Shown: positions 17,533 through 27,430, numbered from the stretch's first letter. The stretch is 64,000 bases of DNA from Flavobacterium orientale (GCF_014638005.1 NZ_BMFG01000004.1:243135-307134), one strand, 5' to 3'. Numbers and translations: made by a program. Notes: generated by a model not told the origin, from the letters alone.

Positions 17533-18981
17533 TTATCTCTTGATTATCTTTCTAAACTCAATTTCATTATCAACAGAAATAATTTTGCAAAAATAAATTC
17601 CTGATTTCAAATGTGATAAATTCACCTCAGCACTATCCGACTTTTGTTCTAAAATTTTTTTACCCAAACTATCATAAATTTCAATAGAGCTAATCTCTGA
17701 ATTCAATAAATCAATTGTAATCATCCCATCTGTAGGATTTGGATATAAATTCACACTATTTCTTTCATACTGATTTGTGCTTAAAGTTGTGTCTAACATA
17801 TAAGCTCCACCATTATTAGGCATGATATTACTGTTCCAATATTCTGAAGAATTACCAAACAAAACTTTATTGTCTTTGATTAGAGTAAAAAAACCAAAAT
17901 TATCATTATTAATGTTGCTCATCCCTTTGTAAATATTGTGATAATTCCAATTTAAACCATTAAACTTGTAATGAAAAGCAGGGTTTTTACGCTCTACTTG
18001 AAGAATGTAAAAACCAATTGGCACAATAAACATATTATCTCCTTTCACTTTTACTTTATATTCGTAATAATCGCCTTCCAGAAACATAAAATTTTCACTA
18101 AAAATCCATTCTGATAAACTATCTGACCAATTGTAAATTTTAATCATTTTTTGACCTAAAATAGATTGATTATCCTCAATAATATCATACATGTACAGTT
18201 TATTATTTGAAAAACTTACACGGTAAGAATGAGGAACATTAATCTGACCATATTGAAATTCAAACGCAGGCATTTGAGTAGTATTGACTAATTGCCAATT
18301 AGAATTTACTTTTTTTAACGTATGAAAACTATCCACAGTCGAATTTCCTGAGGTTGTAACCATCATATCATTTTCAATTTCAACTGAAGACCCAAAAGCA
18401 AAATTCCCGGTTACTCCGGTTAAAATTTGTTGAAATGTAAAACTATCATTCGATTGATTATAAACATAAATAGCACCACTATTCACGGAGGGATTCCCAT
18501 TTATATCATATCCATTAGCAGTTATAAACAACTGATTATCATGAAAAACAATGTTTGACCCAAAATAATCATTCTGAAATTGAACACTAGGCTGTATTTT
18601 AAGTAAGTAATTCCAATTATTATTCTCTTTTTTATACACATAAACAGCACCTCCATTCGCAACGTTAGTATTATTTGTAGTCGAACCTACAAACATATAA
18701 TTATCAGTCATTTCAATACCACCTCCTAGTAACTGATTTGCTTCAGGAGATGGAATTAAACCATTAGACGTAATTCCTGAAGATGTATTAAAAAGATACA
18801 ACCTCAAAACCCCATTGGGAGGCATCGCATCATATCCATAAACAGCTATTTCATTGCTATTAAAATTGCCGCTTACACCGAAAGCATAAACAGAAGTATA
18901 ATTTTGAGGTTCAACCCTAACCAAACTTTGTCCTAAAGAACAAAAAGTAACGAAAAGTGCAAAAAGGTATAGCTTGTTCAT
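17533..18981 (-). CDS. secreted protein with type IX sorting domain
   Basis: 482 residues. The signal peptide (MNKLYLFALFVTFCSLGQ) is followed by repeated beta-propeller-like stretches (SGAIYVYNQSNDSF, GGAVYVYKKENNNW, FG-GAP-like) and a C-terminal type A T9SS sorting domain (about 405-482; NLYPNPTDGMITI start, KSGIYFCKI, then a basic end FRKIIKR). It is thus exported through the outer membrane by the type IX system and anchored or released at the surface. Function unknown. It leads the two-gene group with the radical SAM gene. Confidence 0.88.
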   Translation of the reverse strand: MNKLYLFALFVTFCSLGQSLVRVEPQNYTSVYAFGVSGNFNSNEIAVYGYDAMPPNGVLRLYLFNTSSGITSNGLIPSPEANQLLGGGIEMTDNYMFVGSTTNNTNVANGGAVYVYKKENNNWNYLLKIQPSVQFQNDYFGSNIVFHDNQLFITANGYDINGNPSVNSGAIYVYNQSNDSFTFQQILTGVTGNFAFGSSVEIENDMMVTTSGNSTVDSFHTLKKVNSNWQLVNTTQMPAFEFQYGQINVPHSYRVSFSNNKLYMYDIIEDNQSILGQKMIKIYNWSDSLSEWIFSENFMFLEGDYYEYKVKVKGDNMFIVPIGFYILQVERKNPAFHYKFNGLNWNYHNIYKGMSNINNDNFGFFTLIKDNKVLFGNSSEYWNSNIMPNNGGAYMLDTTLSTNQYERNSVNLYPNPTDGMITIDLLNSEISSIEIYDSLGKKILEQKSDSAEVNLSHLKSGIYFCKIISVDNEIEFRKIIKR

Positions 18982-19122
18982 GATGTTCTTTTTTAATTAC
19001 TAAAATTAATAAAATTTAAGTTACATTCAAAATAATCTGATAAATGTTGTGTTATGCTAACCATTTGTTAAACAACTTTTGACTACTTTTATTTTCGTTA
19101 TTTTTACGAAAACTTTAAAACT

Positions 19123-20721
19123 ATGCCAACCGACTGTATCAGCTATCAAGAATCCGGATATTTTTCTTCGTTAATAAACGATTATCTGAATGAAAAACCG
19201 GAGTTGAAAGCCTTATATCATCGTTTTCCGAATATGGAAAATTTTAAATTACAGTTGGAAGAAAAAGGGAATAATTTCAATGGTAGTGGTAAATTAAAAC
19301 GTGAAGTCTTGGTTTCTGTTTTGGAAAAACAATATGATTCGATAGTCACTTCTGAAACAACATTAAACAACATTAAACTTTTAAACAATTCAAACACGTT
19401 TACGGTTACAACCGGACATCAGTTGAATTTGTTCACGGGTCCGTTGTATTTTTTATATAAAATTGTTTCGACAATAAATTTGTGCAAGCAATTAAAAAAA
19501 GAATTTCCTGAAAACAATTTTGTACCTATCTATTGGATGGCAACCGAAGATCATGATTTTGAGGAAATCAACTATTTTTCCTTGCATGGAAAAAAAATAA
19601 GTTGGAATAAAAATACTTCAGGTCCTGTTGGTCGTTTGTCTACAGAAGGTTTAGAAAACGTTTTTGATGTTTTTGAGTTAGAAATCGGTCATGGTGACAA
19701 TGCAAAATCCTTGAAAGAACTTTTCAAAAAAGCATATATAGAACATGCTACTTTAGCCTATGCCACCAGATATTTGGCCAACGAATTATTTAAGAACGAA
19801 GGTTTAGTTGTTATAGATGCCGATGATACTGATTTGAAAAAATCGTTTATTCCTTTTATTAAAAACGAATTGTTGCAGCAAACCGCATTTGCAAAAGTAA
19901 ATGAAACGACTCCCTTGCTAGAATCGTATTCGGTTCAAGTGAATCCGAGGGAAATTAATTTGTTCTATATTGAAGATAATTTGCGGGAACGAATTGTTTT
20001 TGAAAACGGAAAATATAGCGTACTCAACACAAAACTGACATTTTCGGAACAGGAGATTTTGAAAGAAGTTGAAAATCATCCGGAAAAATTTAGTCCGAAT
20101 GTGTTGTTGCGGCCGTTGTACCAAGAAGTGATTCTACCGAATTTATGCTACATTGGCGGCGGTGGCGAATTGGCGTATTGGTTGGAATTGAAATCGTTTT
20201 TTGAAAGTCAGCAAGTTACTTTTCCGATAGTGTTACTTCGTAATTCGGTTTTGTTAGCCACTGAAAAACAAGCTTCAAAAGCAGATAAATTGCAATTGAC
20301 TTGGCGGGATTTATTTTTGAATCAACAAGAATTATTAAATCAGAAAACGAAATTACTGTCTGATTTTACGATTGATTTTTCAACTCAAAAAGAAGCTTTG
20401 AAAAAGCAATTTGAAGAGCTTCATAAATTGGCTCAAGCGACAGACAAATCATTTTTAGGAGCAGTAAAAGCTCAAGAAACTAAGCAAATTAAAGGGTTAG
20501 AAAACTTAGAGAAACGCTTGTTGAAGGCCGAAAAAAGAGTTCACCAAGAACAATTAAATCGAATTATTTCGTTGCAAAATGAATTATTTCCGAATCAAAG
20601 TTTACAAGAAAGAAAAGTAAATTTTTCTGAGTTTTATGTGGAGTTTGGGGTAGAATTAATTGAAAAATTATTGAACGAATTAAAACCTTTGGAAAAGGAA
20701 TTTAAGGTGGTGGTTTTGTAG
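19123..20721 (+). CDS. bshC: bacillithiol biosynthesis cysteine-adding enzyme
   Basis: 532 residues, the standard BshC length. It joins cysteine to glucosaminyl-malate in the last step of bacillithiol synthesis. Recognisable segments: [31 protein letters not shown] and the coiled-coil part near 380-490 ([16 protein letters not shown]), followed by a C-terminal end segment. Upstream, TTTTG with TATTTTTA 17 bases later (19078-19106) is a possible promoter. No bshA or bshB lies in the window. The codon pattern matches the neighbourhood. Confidence 0.95.
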   Translation: MPTDCISYQESGYFSSLINDYLNEKPELKALYHRFPNMENFKLQLEEKGNNFNGSGKLKREVLVSVLEKQYDSIVTSETTLNNIKLLNNSNTFTVTTGHQLNLFTGPLYFLYKIVSTINLCKQLKKEFPENNFVPIYWMATEDHDFEEINYFSLHGKKISWNKNTSGPVGRLSTEGLENVFDVFELEIGHGDNAKSLKELFKKAYIEHATLAYATRYLANELFKNEGLVVIDADDTDLKKSFIPFIKNELLQQTAFAKVNETTPLLESYSVQVNPREINLFYIEDNLRERIVFENGKYSVLNTKLTFSEQEILKEVENHPEKFSPNVLLRPLYQEVILPNLCYIGGGGELAYWLELKSFFESQQVTFPIVLLRNSVLLATEKQASKADKLQLTWRDLFLNQQELLNQKTKLLSDFTIDFSTQKEALKKQFEELHKLAQATDKSFLGAVKAQETKQIKGLENLEKRLLKAEKRVHQEQLNRIISLQNELFPNQSLQERKVNFSEFYVEFGVELIEKLLNELKPLEKEFKVVVL

Positions 20722-20725
20722 AGAA

Positions 20726-20760
20726 AACTTTTAAACTTTCAACCTTTAAACTTCAAACTA
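20726..20760. repeat. heptamer array C (upstream of ndk)
   Basis: Five degenerate 7-bp units: AACTTTT, AAACTTT, CAACCTT, TAAACTT, CAAACTA. It lies between bshC and the ndk promoter. The plus strand, which is the ndk strand, is G-free. Confidence 0.7.
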
Positions 20761-20766
20761 AAATCG

Positions 20767-20774
20767 TACCTTTG
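20767..20774 (+). promoter_or_regulatory. -7 box of ndk
   Basis: TACCTTTG followed by CACCC is a very typical Bacteroidota -7 element, 27 bases before the ATG at 20802. Confidence 0.8.
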
Positions 20775-20801
20775 CACCCGAATTTAAACAAGCAAATTAC
20801 A

Positions 20802-21221
20802 ATGGCAACAAATAGAACTTTTACAATGATTAAGCCGGATGGCGTTGAAAACGGACACATCGGTGGGATTTTGAATATGATTACGGAAGGTGGTTTTCGT
20901 ATCGTAGCAATGAAATTAACGCGATTAACTGTTGCTGATGCAAAGGCATTTTATGCTGTTCATGCTGAAAGACCTTTTTATGGCGAATTAGTAGATTTTA
21001 TGACTCGTGGTCCTATTGTTGCTGCTATTTTGGAAAAAGAAAACGCTGTTGAAGACTTCAGAACTTTAATTGGTGCAACAAATCCGGCGAATGCTGCTGA
21101 AGGAACTATTCGTAAAAAATATGCTACTTCTATGGGTGAAAATGCGGTTCACGGTTCAGATTCTGATGAAAATGCAGCGATCGAAAGTGCTTTTCATTTT
21201 GCAGGAAGAGAGATGTTTTAG
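20802..21221 (+). CDS. ndk: nucleoside diphosphate kinase
   Basis: 139 residues from ATG 20802. An upstream in-frame TTG at 20772 overlaps the promoter and is rejected. Transfers the gamma-phosphate of ATP to NDPs through phospho-His117 in NAVHGSDS. The family start TMIKPDGV and [14 protein letters not shown] are present. Flanked on both sides by arrays of 7-bp repeats and followed by a strong terminator. Confidence 0.97.
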   Translation: MATNRTFTMIKPDGVENGHIGGILNMITEGGFRIVAMKLTRLTVADAKAFYAVHAERPFYGELVDFMTRGPIVAAILEKENAVEDFRTLIGATNPANAAEGTIRKKYATSMGENAVHGSDSDENAAIESAFHFAGREMF

Positions 21222-21222
21222 G

Positions 21223-21263
21223 TATCGGTTATCGGTTATCGGTTATCGGTTATCGGTTATCCG
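21223..21263. repeat. heptamer array D (after ndk)
   Basis: Five exact tandem copies of TATCGGT (21223-21257) plus an imperfect sixth, starting one base after the ndk stop codon. The cleanest of the heptamer arrays. Confidence 0.95.
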
Positions 21264-21271
21264 AAAAATAC

Positions 21272-21308
21272 AAAAATCCCATTTCAAGTTGAAGTGGGAT
21301 TTTTTATT
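21272..21308 (+). terminator. intrinsic terminator of ndk
   Basis: A long hairpin whose left arm starts AAAAATCCCA and whose right arm ends TGGGATTTTT, with one G-T pair, followed by T-rich sequence. Usable on both strands. Confidence 0.9.
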
Positions 21309-21357
21309 TTTTGAAAACAAATGTTAGCATATATTTCGAAAAACAGACAACAGACTA

Positions 21358-21654
21358 CTATCTCAACACCAACTCTTTCACTACATCCTTTCGTAGCTCT
21401 TCATTGAGCATTGTAATTATTTTTTGTTTTCCATAACTAAGTTCTTCACGCAAAACAGCCGAAGTTAAGGTGACGTAAAGTGTAGTTCCTTTCAAGATAA
21501 CTTCTTTAGTATAAGTGTTTACGCCATTTCCCATGAGTTCTTTCCAAGCTTTTTCAACGTCGATTTTGTCCATACCGGATTGGAGTTTATTATTTTCAAT
21601 AAACGCTTTGAGTACATCGGAAATCGGACTTTCGTTACTTAATCGCTTGGCCAT
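21358..21654 (-). CDS. DUF721 (DciA-like) domain protein
   Basis: 98 residues. The region VEKAWKELMGNGVNTYTKEVIL...LYVTLTSAVLREELSYGKQKII fits DUF721, the family that includes the helicase-loader DciA N-terminal domain and RNA-binding relatives. In Bacteroidota it is a short stand-alone protein, possibly linked to replication initiation, though that role is not shown here. Its ATG overlaps the stop of the upstream lipoprotein gene by one base (TAATG), indicating translational coupling. Confidence 0.85.
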   Translation of the reverse strand: MAKRLSNESPISDVLKAFIENNKLQSGMDKIDVEKAWKELMGNGVNTYTKEVILKGTTLYVTLTSAVLREELSYGKQKIITMLNEELRKDVVKELVLR

Positions 21655-22073
21655 TATTGGATAGAAATGGGTTTGAATCGTTTATAATGATATTCTAAAT
21701 TTTGCTTGTTTTTGAGTACTAAAATACTATCGGATAACGATACGATTTCCTCGCTCCATTGGTCAAAATCAGTTTTATAATGAATTTGAAAAATATCGGA
21801 ACTATCTTTAATTTGAATGGTTTCGAATTCATCATTTGTCAAAAACTTGCCATCAAATTGTGGTTTTACTTTTTTTCTGAAACCTTTTTCGTCATTCCAT
21901 TCGATATAATCAACAGTTTCGTTTATTGAATACTCTTTTTCCTGACCATCAGGTAATTGTACTTTTTGAATTTCCCAATAACCATTTATTTTTGAAATAG
22001 AATCTGGAGAAACTTTTTCTTGACAAGAAATCAATACAATCAAAAAAAGAAGGGAATAAAAAAGTGGTTTCAT
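21654..22073 (-). CDS. small lipoprotein, lipocalin-like layout
   Basis: 139 residues with a lipoprotein signal (Cys17 in LISC). The mature part is mostly alternating beta-like segments beginning INGYWEIQKVQLPDGQ, which recalls the lipocalin-like small lipoproteins of Bacteroidota, but no conserved family residue set is certain. Function unknown. It is cotranscribed with, and overlaps by one base, the DUF721 gene. It is divergent from the serine hydrolase gene; no exact TAnnTTTG box was found in the shared 108-base gap. Confidence 0.75.
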   Translation of the reverse strand: MKPLFYSLLFLIVLISCQEKVSPDSISKINGYWEIQKVQLPDGQEKEYSINETVDYIEWNDEKGFRKKVKPQFDGKFLTNDEFETIQIKDSSDIFQIHYKTDFDQWSEEIVSLSDSILVLKNKQNLEYHYKRFKPISIQ

Positions 22074-22181
22074 CGTTTTAAAATAAAGTTTAAAATTACA
22101 ATTATTTTGAAGTAATAAAAAGTAAATTTGACTAAACCTTTTTAAAAAGATTGAGTCTAAGTTGACATAAAATAGTAAATT

Positions 22182-23249
22182 ATGAAGAACTTTTTTCCAC
22201 TTATTTTGTTATCGTTTGTACTTTTGAATTGTTCTTCTGACTCTGCTTCGTCGGAAGACATTCCAACTGATACAATATATTTTCCACCAATTTCAGGAAA
22301 TATTTGGGAAATCAAACCCATGAGTGAGTTAGGTTGGAATGAAAGTCAAGTACAACCTTTATTAACTTTTCTAGAAGAAAAACACACTAAAGGTTTCATT
22401 GTTTTAGTAAATGGTCGCATTGTGATGGAAAATTATTTCAACGGTCACACCGCAACTTCGCCATGGTATTGGGCAAGTGCCGGAAAAACATTAACTACTG
22501 CAACGGTTGGAATTGCTCAAAAAGAAGGTTTACTCGATAGAGATGATAAAGTTTCGGATTATTTGGGAACAGGTTGGACATCGGCACCTTTGGTTAAAGA
22601 AAATTTGATTACGAATTGGCATCTTTTAACGATGACATCCGGTTTAAATGAAACTTTGGGAGATGATGTTTCGCCAGCAAATCTACAATATGTTGCAGAT
22701 GCAGGCTCTCGTTGGGCTTATCATAATGTATATGTGAAACTTCAAGATGTTGTTGCAGAAGCTTCAAATCAAACTTGGCCTTCTTATTTCAATAGTAAAT
22801 TGAGAGATAAAATTGGCATGAGCGGCACTTGGATTCCATTAGGTGGATTGAGTGTTTATTGGAGTACAACCCGCAGTATGGCTCGTTTTGGACTACTATC
22901 GTTGAACAAAGGGAAATGGGAAAATGAAGTAATAATTCCCGAAACTTATATGACAAATGCAATTTCAACTTCTCAAAATTTAAACAAAGCCTATGGTTAT
23001 ATGTGGTGGTTAAACGGTAAAGAAAGTTATAGATTACCACAAACGCAATTTCAATTTTCCGGTAGTTTAATACCGAGTGCTCCGGCTGACATGGTTAGTG
23101 GTTTGGGGAAAAATGACCAAAAAATTTATGTTATTCCAAGTAAAAAAATGGTAGTTATCCGTTTAGGAGAAGTTGCCGATGAAGAAAATTTTGCTTTGTC
23201 TGATTTTGATAATCAATTATGGCAAAAAATTAATGCGGTGATTAATTAG
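22182..23249 (+). CDS. lipoprotein serine hydrolase, beta-lactamase/class C fold
   Basis: 355 residues. Lipobox Cys17 (VLLNC). The catalytic S-x-x-K is Ser99 to Lys102 in ASAGKTL, and the Y-x-N equivalent is Tyr180-His-Asn182 in WAYHN. These are the motifs of the penicillin-binding-protein/class C beta-lactamase superfamily (Pfam Beta-lactamase). Membrane anchoring suggests a peptidase or esterase rather than an antibiotic resistance enzyme; the substrate is unknown. It converges on the sulfurtransferase gene with a 15-base gap. Confidence 0.9.
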   Translation: MKNFFPLILLSFVLLNCSSDSASSEDIPTDTIYFPPISGNIWEIKPMSELGWNESQVQPLLTFLEEKHTKGFIVLVNGRIVMENYFNGHTATSPWYWASAGKTLTTATVGIAQKEGLLDRDDKVSDYLGTGWTSAPLVKENLITNWHLLTMTSGLNETLGDDVSPANLQYVADAGSRWAYHNVYVKLQDVVAEASNQTWPSYFNSKLRDKIGMSGTWIPLGGLSVYWSTTRSMARFGLLSLNKGKWENEVIIPETYMTNAISTSQNLNKAYGYMWWLNGKESYRLPQTQFQFSGSLIPSAPADMVSGLGKNDQKIYVIPSKKMVVIRLGEVADEENFALSDFDNQLWQKINAVIN

Positions 23250-23264
23250 CCTTTGTTTAAAATT

Positions 23265-24122
23265 TTATATTGATTGATTTGTCGCGATTGATTTGTTGTT
23301 TCTGCTCCATTCGCTCCACGAACCAACATACAATTTTGGAATTTCAAATCCAGCATAATCCATTGCTAAAAGTGTATGACATGCTGTAACACCAGAACCA
23401 CAATGTACTATAATTTTATTTGAATTTTTATTTTCAAAGACATTACTATATTTTTCTTTCAGTAACTTAGGTGATAAGAAAAGGCCATTCTCATCTAAAT
23501 TAGTTGAAAACGGAATATTGATTGCATTGGGAATGTGACCGGAAATTAAATCAATAGGTTCAAATCCACCATTGTATCGAGTAGCTTCACGAACGTCAAT
23601 AATCAAATAATCTTGATTGTTTGACGCTTTTTCAACTTCATCAATGGTAGCCAATGGTAGTTTCCAATTTTCAATTTTGTATTCCTTAGTTGGGATAGAA
23701 AATTCTTCTTTAGAATTTGTTGGATAATTATGTCGTTCAGCTTCTTGCAAACCACCATTAAGCACTTGAACTTTTTTGTGTCCGATAGATTTTAACATCC
23801 ACCACATTCGAGCAGCAGCATTTGAACCGTTTTTACCATCGTAAAGTACAATATGCTTTTCAGGTGTAATTCCTAAACTTGCAAGTAGTTTAGAAAAATA
23901 TTCAACGGATGGCAAAGGATGTCTTCCTCCAATTGAAACATCCATTTTTATATGAGTAAGTTGTGAATTTAAATCTACGAAAATTGCTCCGTCTAAATGT
24001 TTCTTATTGTAATTGGATTTAGCATCTTTTCCGTTGCTTACATCAAGAATAACTAAATTTTCACTATTGCCGAGTTCTTTTAATTCATAAACTTGTATAA
24101 GCGGAGTGACTTTATTAAGCAT
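23265..24122 (-). CDS. sseA: thiosulfate/3-mercaptopyruvate sulfurtransferase, two rhodanese domains
   Basis: 285 residues with two rhodanese domains. The inactive N domain includes VILYDGKNGSNAARMWW-like sequence; the C domain carries the active-site cysteine in HCGSGVTACH. The CGSGVT loop is typical of 3-mercaptopyruvate sulfurtransferases, whereas classic thiosulfate rhodaneses carry CRxGxx. It moves sulfur from mercaptopyruvate to thiol acceptors or cyanide. Next in line on the same strand behind a small membrane protein and ftsY. Confidence 0.9.
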   Translation of the reverse strand: MLNKVTPLIQVYELKELGNSENLVILDVSNGKDAKSNYNKKHLDGAIFVDLNSQLTHIKMDVSIGGRHPLPSVEYFSKLLASLGITPEKHIVLYDGKNGSNAAARMWWMLKSIGHKKVQVLNGGLQEAERHNYPTNSKEEFSIPTKEYKIENWKLPLATIDEVEKASNNQDYLIIDVREATRYNGGFEPIDLISGHIPNAINIPFSTNLDENGLFLSPKLLKEKYSNVFENKNSNKIIVHCGSGVTACHTLLAMDYAGFEIPKLYVGSWSEWSRNNKSIATNQSI

Positions 24123-24145
24123 TATTTTTTTAAATACTTTTTGAG

Positions 24146-24445
24146 TTAATTCCCGTATTTATCTTGTAAAAAATAAACCAAATCATATTCATAATAACGA
24201 ACAGCTATAATGAGTGCTACAGTAATAATTGTAATTATCCAAGAATACTTTTTGTAAATAACTGTATATGCCGTTAAAATCCCCATGATGATGAAGGGAA
24301 TGGCTAAAATAATATTAGGAATCATCCAAGCTCCTCGAATGATGGCTATTGATTTCAATAAAACAAAAAAGAAACTGTAGACAGAAACAATTTTGGTCAA
24401 GGACACCAAATACTTATTAAATACAACCGGTTCTTGATTTTCCAT
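24146..24445 (-). CDS. small three-helix membrane protein
   Basis: 99 residues with three predicted membrane helices (about 17-38, 43-65 and 70-87) and a short soluble C end (YYEYDLVYFLQDKYGN). No family recognised. The ATG overlaps the ftsY stop by one base (TAATG), so it is translated from the ftsY transcript. A role in membrane biogenesis is only suggested by that coupling. Confidence 0.7.
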   Translation of the reverse strand: MENQEPVVFNKYLVSLTKIVSVYSFFFVLLKSIAIIRGAWMIPNIILAIPFIIMGILTAYTVIYKKYSWIITIITVALIIAVRYYEYDLVYFLQDKYGN

Positions 24446-25398
24446 TAATTAAAAAAAGAGTCTACAAACTCATATTTGTTAAACACTTGAAGGTCTTCTA
24501 TACCTTCACCTACACCAATATATTTTACAGGAATTTTAAATTGATCTGAAATTCCAATGACTACACCACCTTTTGCCGTTCCATCTAATTTGGTAACAGC
24601 TAAACAAGAAACTTCTGTAGCTGCAGTAAACTCTCTAGCTTGTTCGAATGCATTTTGACCAGTAGAACCATCCAAAACCAATAAAACATCGTGTGGAGCA
24701 TCGCCAACCACTTTTTGCATCACACGTTTAACTTTAGTTAATTCATTCATTAAGTTAACTTTGTTGTGCAAACGTCCTGCTGTATCAATAATAACTACAT
24801 CTGCATTTTGAGTAACCGCACTTTGTAAGGTATCAAATGCAACAGATGCAGGATCACTTCCCATTTGTTGTTTTACGATTGGAACACCTACTCTATCAGC
24901 CCAAATTTGCAATTGATCAATAGCAGCAGCTCTGAAAGTATCAGCAGCACCTAAAACCACCTTGTGACCTGCTTTTTTGAATTGATAGGCTAATTTTCCA
25001 ATTGTTGTAGTTTTACCAACTCCATTCACACCAACAACCATAATTACATAAGGTTTTTTGTTTACTGGAACTTCAAATTCTGTTGCTTCACCTGAATTTG
25101 TTTCTGACAACAAACCTGAGATTTCTTCACGAAGAATTTTATTGAGCTCATCTGTCCCCAAATACTTGTCTCTAGCGACACGTTCTTCAATACGATCAAT
25201 TATTTTTAAAGTAGTTTTAACGCCAACATCTGAAGAAATTAATACTTCTTCTAAATTATCCAATACATCTTCATCTACGGTTGACTTTCCCGCAACTGCT
25301 TTTGTTAATTTAGAAAAAAATGATGTTTTAGTTTGTTCTAATCCTTTATCTAAAGTTTCCTTTTTTTCGGAAGAAAATATTCGTTTGAAAAAACTCAT
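24445..25398 (-). CDS. ftsY: signal recognition particle receptor FtsY
   Basis: 317 residues. SRP GTPase that docks ribosome-SRP complexes at the membrane. N domain (about 20-100) with a short basic start and no long acidic A domain, then the G domain: GVNGVGKTTTIGKLAY (P loop), DTFRAAAIDQL, DTAGRLHNK and TKLDGTAKGG. It has its own promoter (25430-25459), whose -33 element lies inside the loop of the ribosomal-protein terminator. In many Bacteroidota ftsY follows the rpmB-rpmG-DUF4295 cluster, as here. Confidence 0.97.
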   Translation of the reverse strand: MSFFKRIFSSEKKETLDKGLEQTKTSFFSKLTKAVAGKSTVDEDVLDNLEEVLISSDVGVKTTLKIIDRIEERVARDKYLGTDELNKILREEISGLLSETNSGEATEFEVPVNKKPYVIMVVGVNGVGKTTTIGKLAYQFKKAGHKVVLGAADTFRAAAIDQLQIWADRVGVPIVKQQMGSDPASVAFDTLQSAVTQNADVVIIDTAGRLHNKVNLMNELTKVKRVMQKVVGDAPHDVLLVLDGSTGQNAFEQAREFTAATEVSCLAVTKLDGTAKGGVVIGISDQFKIPVKYIGVGEGIEDLQVFNKYEFVDSFFN

Positions 25399-25429
25399 AT
25401 TTTTAATTTTAATGGTTGAATTTCTGTGG

Positions 25430-25459
25430 CAAATATAAAAATAAAAAAGCTACTTTCAA
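25430..25459 (-). promoter_or_regulatory. ftsY promoter overlapping a terminator
   Basis: Minus strand TTG (25459-25457), exactly 19 bases, then TATATTTG (25437-25430), 31 bases before the ftsY ATG. The TTG falls in the loop and stem edge of the upstream hairpin. Confidence 0.75.
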
Positions 25460-25472
25460 CGAAAGTAGCTTT
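25441..25472 (-). terminator. terminator of the rpmB-rpmG-DUF4295 operon
   Basis: A 12-bp perfect stem (AAAGCTACTTTC with its complement), a three-base loop and a T run on the minus strand, 23 bases beyond the DUF4295 stop. Confidence 0.9.
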
Positions 25473-25494
25473 GCTATATAGTCTTAAATGCAGA

Positions 25495-25647
25495 TTATTT
25501 CTTTTTCAAGAAACCATCTACAAGTTCTGGTGCCATTACTGATTCTACAAAAGTATAAGCTCCTGTTTTTGGAGATTTTACCATTTTAATGGCTTTAGTT
25601 AATCTTTTTGACGCTGTTTGTAACGTTGCTACGGTTTTCTTTGCCAT
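25495..25647 (-). CDS. DUF4295 family small basic protein
   Basis: 50 residues, starting MAKKTVATLQTASKRL and ending FLKKK; strongly basic. Matches DUF4295, a Bacteroidota family always found just behind rpmG. It is 8 bases from rpmG and shares its operon. A ribosome-associated role is inferred from context and charge. It is too short for ordinary ORF size cut-offs. Confidence 0.9.
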   Translation of the reverse strand: MAKKTVATLQTASKRLTKAIKMVKSPKTGAYTFVESVMAPELVDGFLKKK

Positions 25648-25655
25648 TTCTTATC

Positions 25656-25838
25656 TTATTTAATTTCTTTATGAACAGTTACTTTTTTCAAGATTGGATT
25701 AAACTTTTTAATCTCTAATCTATCAGGTGTATTTTTTTTGTTTTTAGTAGTGATATAACGAGACGTTCCAGGAACTCCTGAAGTTTTGTGCTCTGTACAC
25801 TCTAAAATTACTTGGATTCTATTGCCTTTCTTTGCCAT
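25656..25838 (-). CDS. rpmG: 50S ribosomal protein L33
   Basis: 60 residues with [18 protein letters not shown] and [16 protein letters not shown], the L33 signature. The zinc-ribbon cysteines are not retained as CxxC pairs (only one Cys, in ECTE), so this is the zinc-independent form. Middle gene of rpmB, rpmG, DUF4295. Confidence 0.97.
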   Translation of the reverse strand: MAKKGNRIQVILECTEHKTSGVPGTSRYITTKNKKNTPDRLEIKKFNPILKKVTVHKEIK

Positions 25839-25864
25839 TTTTCTGTATATTTAATAGGGTAAAA

Positions 25865-26101
25865 TTACGAAATAAATCCGTTTGCTTTTGCATCTTTCAA
25901 TACAGCGGCTAACCCTTTTTTATTAATTGTTTTAATAGTAGATGCAGCTACTCGTAACGTAATCCATCTGTCTTCTTCAGCAAGATAGAAACGTTTTTTA
26001 ACTAAGTTTACAGAAAATTTTCTCTTAGTTTTGTTCATCGCGTGAGAAACATTGTTTCCTACCATCGCTCTTTTACCTGTAAGGTCACAAACTCTTGACA
26101 T
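25865..26101 (-). CDS. rpmB: 50S ribosomal protein L28
   Basis: 78 residues starting [21 protein letters not shown], typical L28, with the TKRKFSVNL and [17 protein letters not shown] segments. First gene of the small ribosomal operon. A weak promoter lies about 37 bases upstream. Confidence 0.97.
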   Translation of the reverse strand: MSRVCDLTGKRAMVGNNVSHAMNKTKRKFSVNLVKKRFYLAEEDRWITLRVAASTIKTINKKGLAAVLKDAKANGFIS

Positions 26102-26137
26102 TATGCTTATCTTTTATCGTTATTCAAAATCAGGGTG

Positions 26138-26169
26138 CAAAGAAACAAAAAACTAATCTATTACACAAA
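26138..26169 (-). promoter_or_regulatory. probable rpmB promoter
   Basis: Minus strand TTTG (26169-26166), about 20 bases, then TTTCTTTG followed by CACCC (26145-26138). The second base of the -7 box deviates from TAnnTTTG, but the TTTGC context and spacing are good. Confidence 0.5.
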
Positions 26170-26175
26170 CAAATT

Positions 26176-27423
26176 TTAGTAGTTTTTTAAAATTTCTTTT
26201 AAAAGCAACTCAAGTCCCTTATTTACTGATCTTTCTATCACTTTTTGACGGGGCTGACCAAAATAAAAAGCTTCCGAAAAAACACCTTTTGGTGTAGCTA
26301 TGGCAATACAAACCGTTCCCAAATCTGCCTGAGCTTCTCCTTTTGCAGGTCCTGCGTTTCCAGTAGTTGCAATGGCAAAATCGGAATTTAAAATTTTTTG
26401 AACACCAAGTGCCATTTCTTCTGCAACTTCTTTGCTTACAACTGAAAATGCTTCTATTGTTGATTCATTTACTCCAAGCAAAGCTACTTTTGTATCGGTG
26501 GCATAGGTGACAACGCCTCCTCTAAAATAATCTGACGAACCCGGAATTGCAGTAATGGTTTCTGAAATCTTTCCTCCAGTACAGCTTTCTGCAGTTGACA
26601 GCGTAAATCCTTTTTTACTAAGTAACTTTCCTAAAACAACTTCTATACTTTCATCCTCTTCAAATCCAACAATAATATCACCTATCAATTCGTGAAGTTG
26701 TAACACTAACTCATTTATGGTTTTTATAAGAAGGTCTTCATCCAATCCTCGTGTTGTTAATCGCAATCGAACTCTACCCGGACTCGGCAAATAGGCTAAT
26801 TTTACAAAACTTGGCAAATTATCTTCAAATGACTCAATGCGTTCTGCTACAATACTTTCTCCTTGTCCGTAAGTTAAAATAGTTTTATGCAGAACATAGG
26901 GACGCTTGAACTCACTAACTATTTTTGGAATTAGATGATTTGCAACAATTGCTTTCATTTCATAAGGAACTCCGGGCAATGACACAAAAACTGTTTTCCC
27001 CTTTTGCATCCACATTCCTGGTGCCGTTCCATAATCATTTTGTAAAACCACACATTTTGAAGGCACTAATGCTTGATCAAGATTGACTTGCGAAACTCTG
27101 AAATTTAATTTTTCAAATAAAGCAACAATGTGATTTTCTACTTGCAGATTTTTAACCAATATATCTTCAAAATAAGTACAAAAAGTAAGCTTAGTCAAAT
27201 CATCTTTTGTTGGCCCCAAACCTCCGGTAATGATAACAAAATCAATTTGGTCTTGTACTTTAGAAAAAGTTTCTAAAATATGTGATTTTTCATCACTAAT
27301 AGATACCATTTCGTGAACCTGAATTCCGATTTTATCTAATGATTTTGCAATATAGCCGGAATTGGTATCAGTGATTTGTCCGATAAGAATTTCATCACCA
27401 ATTGTGATAATGGTTGCTTTCAT
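26176..27423 (-). CDS. cinA: CinA family protein (NMN deamidase-related)
   Basis: 415 residues: an N-terminal MoCF-like domain ([33 protein letters not shown]) and a C-terminal CinA domain ([34 protein letters not shown]). The C domain family hydrolyses nicotinamide mononucleotide to nicotinate mononucleotide; the N domain is related to ADP-ribose pyrophosphatase activity in some members. An 8-bp repeat array lies 7 bases upstream of the ATG. No recA is next to it here. Confidence 0.93.
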   Translation of the reverse strand: MKATIITIGDEILIGQITDTNSGYIAKSLDKIGIQVHEMVSISDEKSHILETFSKVQDQIDFVIITGGLGPTKDDLTKLTFCTYFEDILVKNLQVENHIVALFEKLNFRVSQVNLDQALVPSKCVVLQNDYGTAPGMWMQKGKTVFVSLPGVPYEMKAIVANHLIPKIVSEFKRPYVLHKTILTYGQGESIVAERIESFEDNLPSFVKLAYLPSPGRVRLRLTTRGLDEDLLIKTINELVLQLHELIGDIIVGFEEDESIEVVLGKLLSKKGFTLSTAESCTGGKISETITAIPGSSDYFRGGVVTYATDTKVALLGVNESTIEAFSVVSKEVAEEMALGVQKILNSDFAIATTGNAGPAKGEAQADLGTVCIAIATPKGVFSEAFYFGQPRQKVIERSVNKGLELLLKEILKNY

Positions 27424-27430
27424 TGTAGAA

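Noticed and set aside
20772..20801. TTG start for ndk, adding ten residues
   Set aside because: It lies in the -7 promoter box, and the family start is the ATG at 20802.
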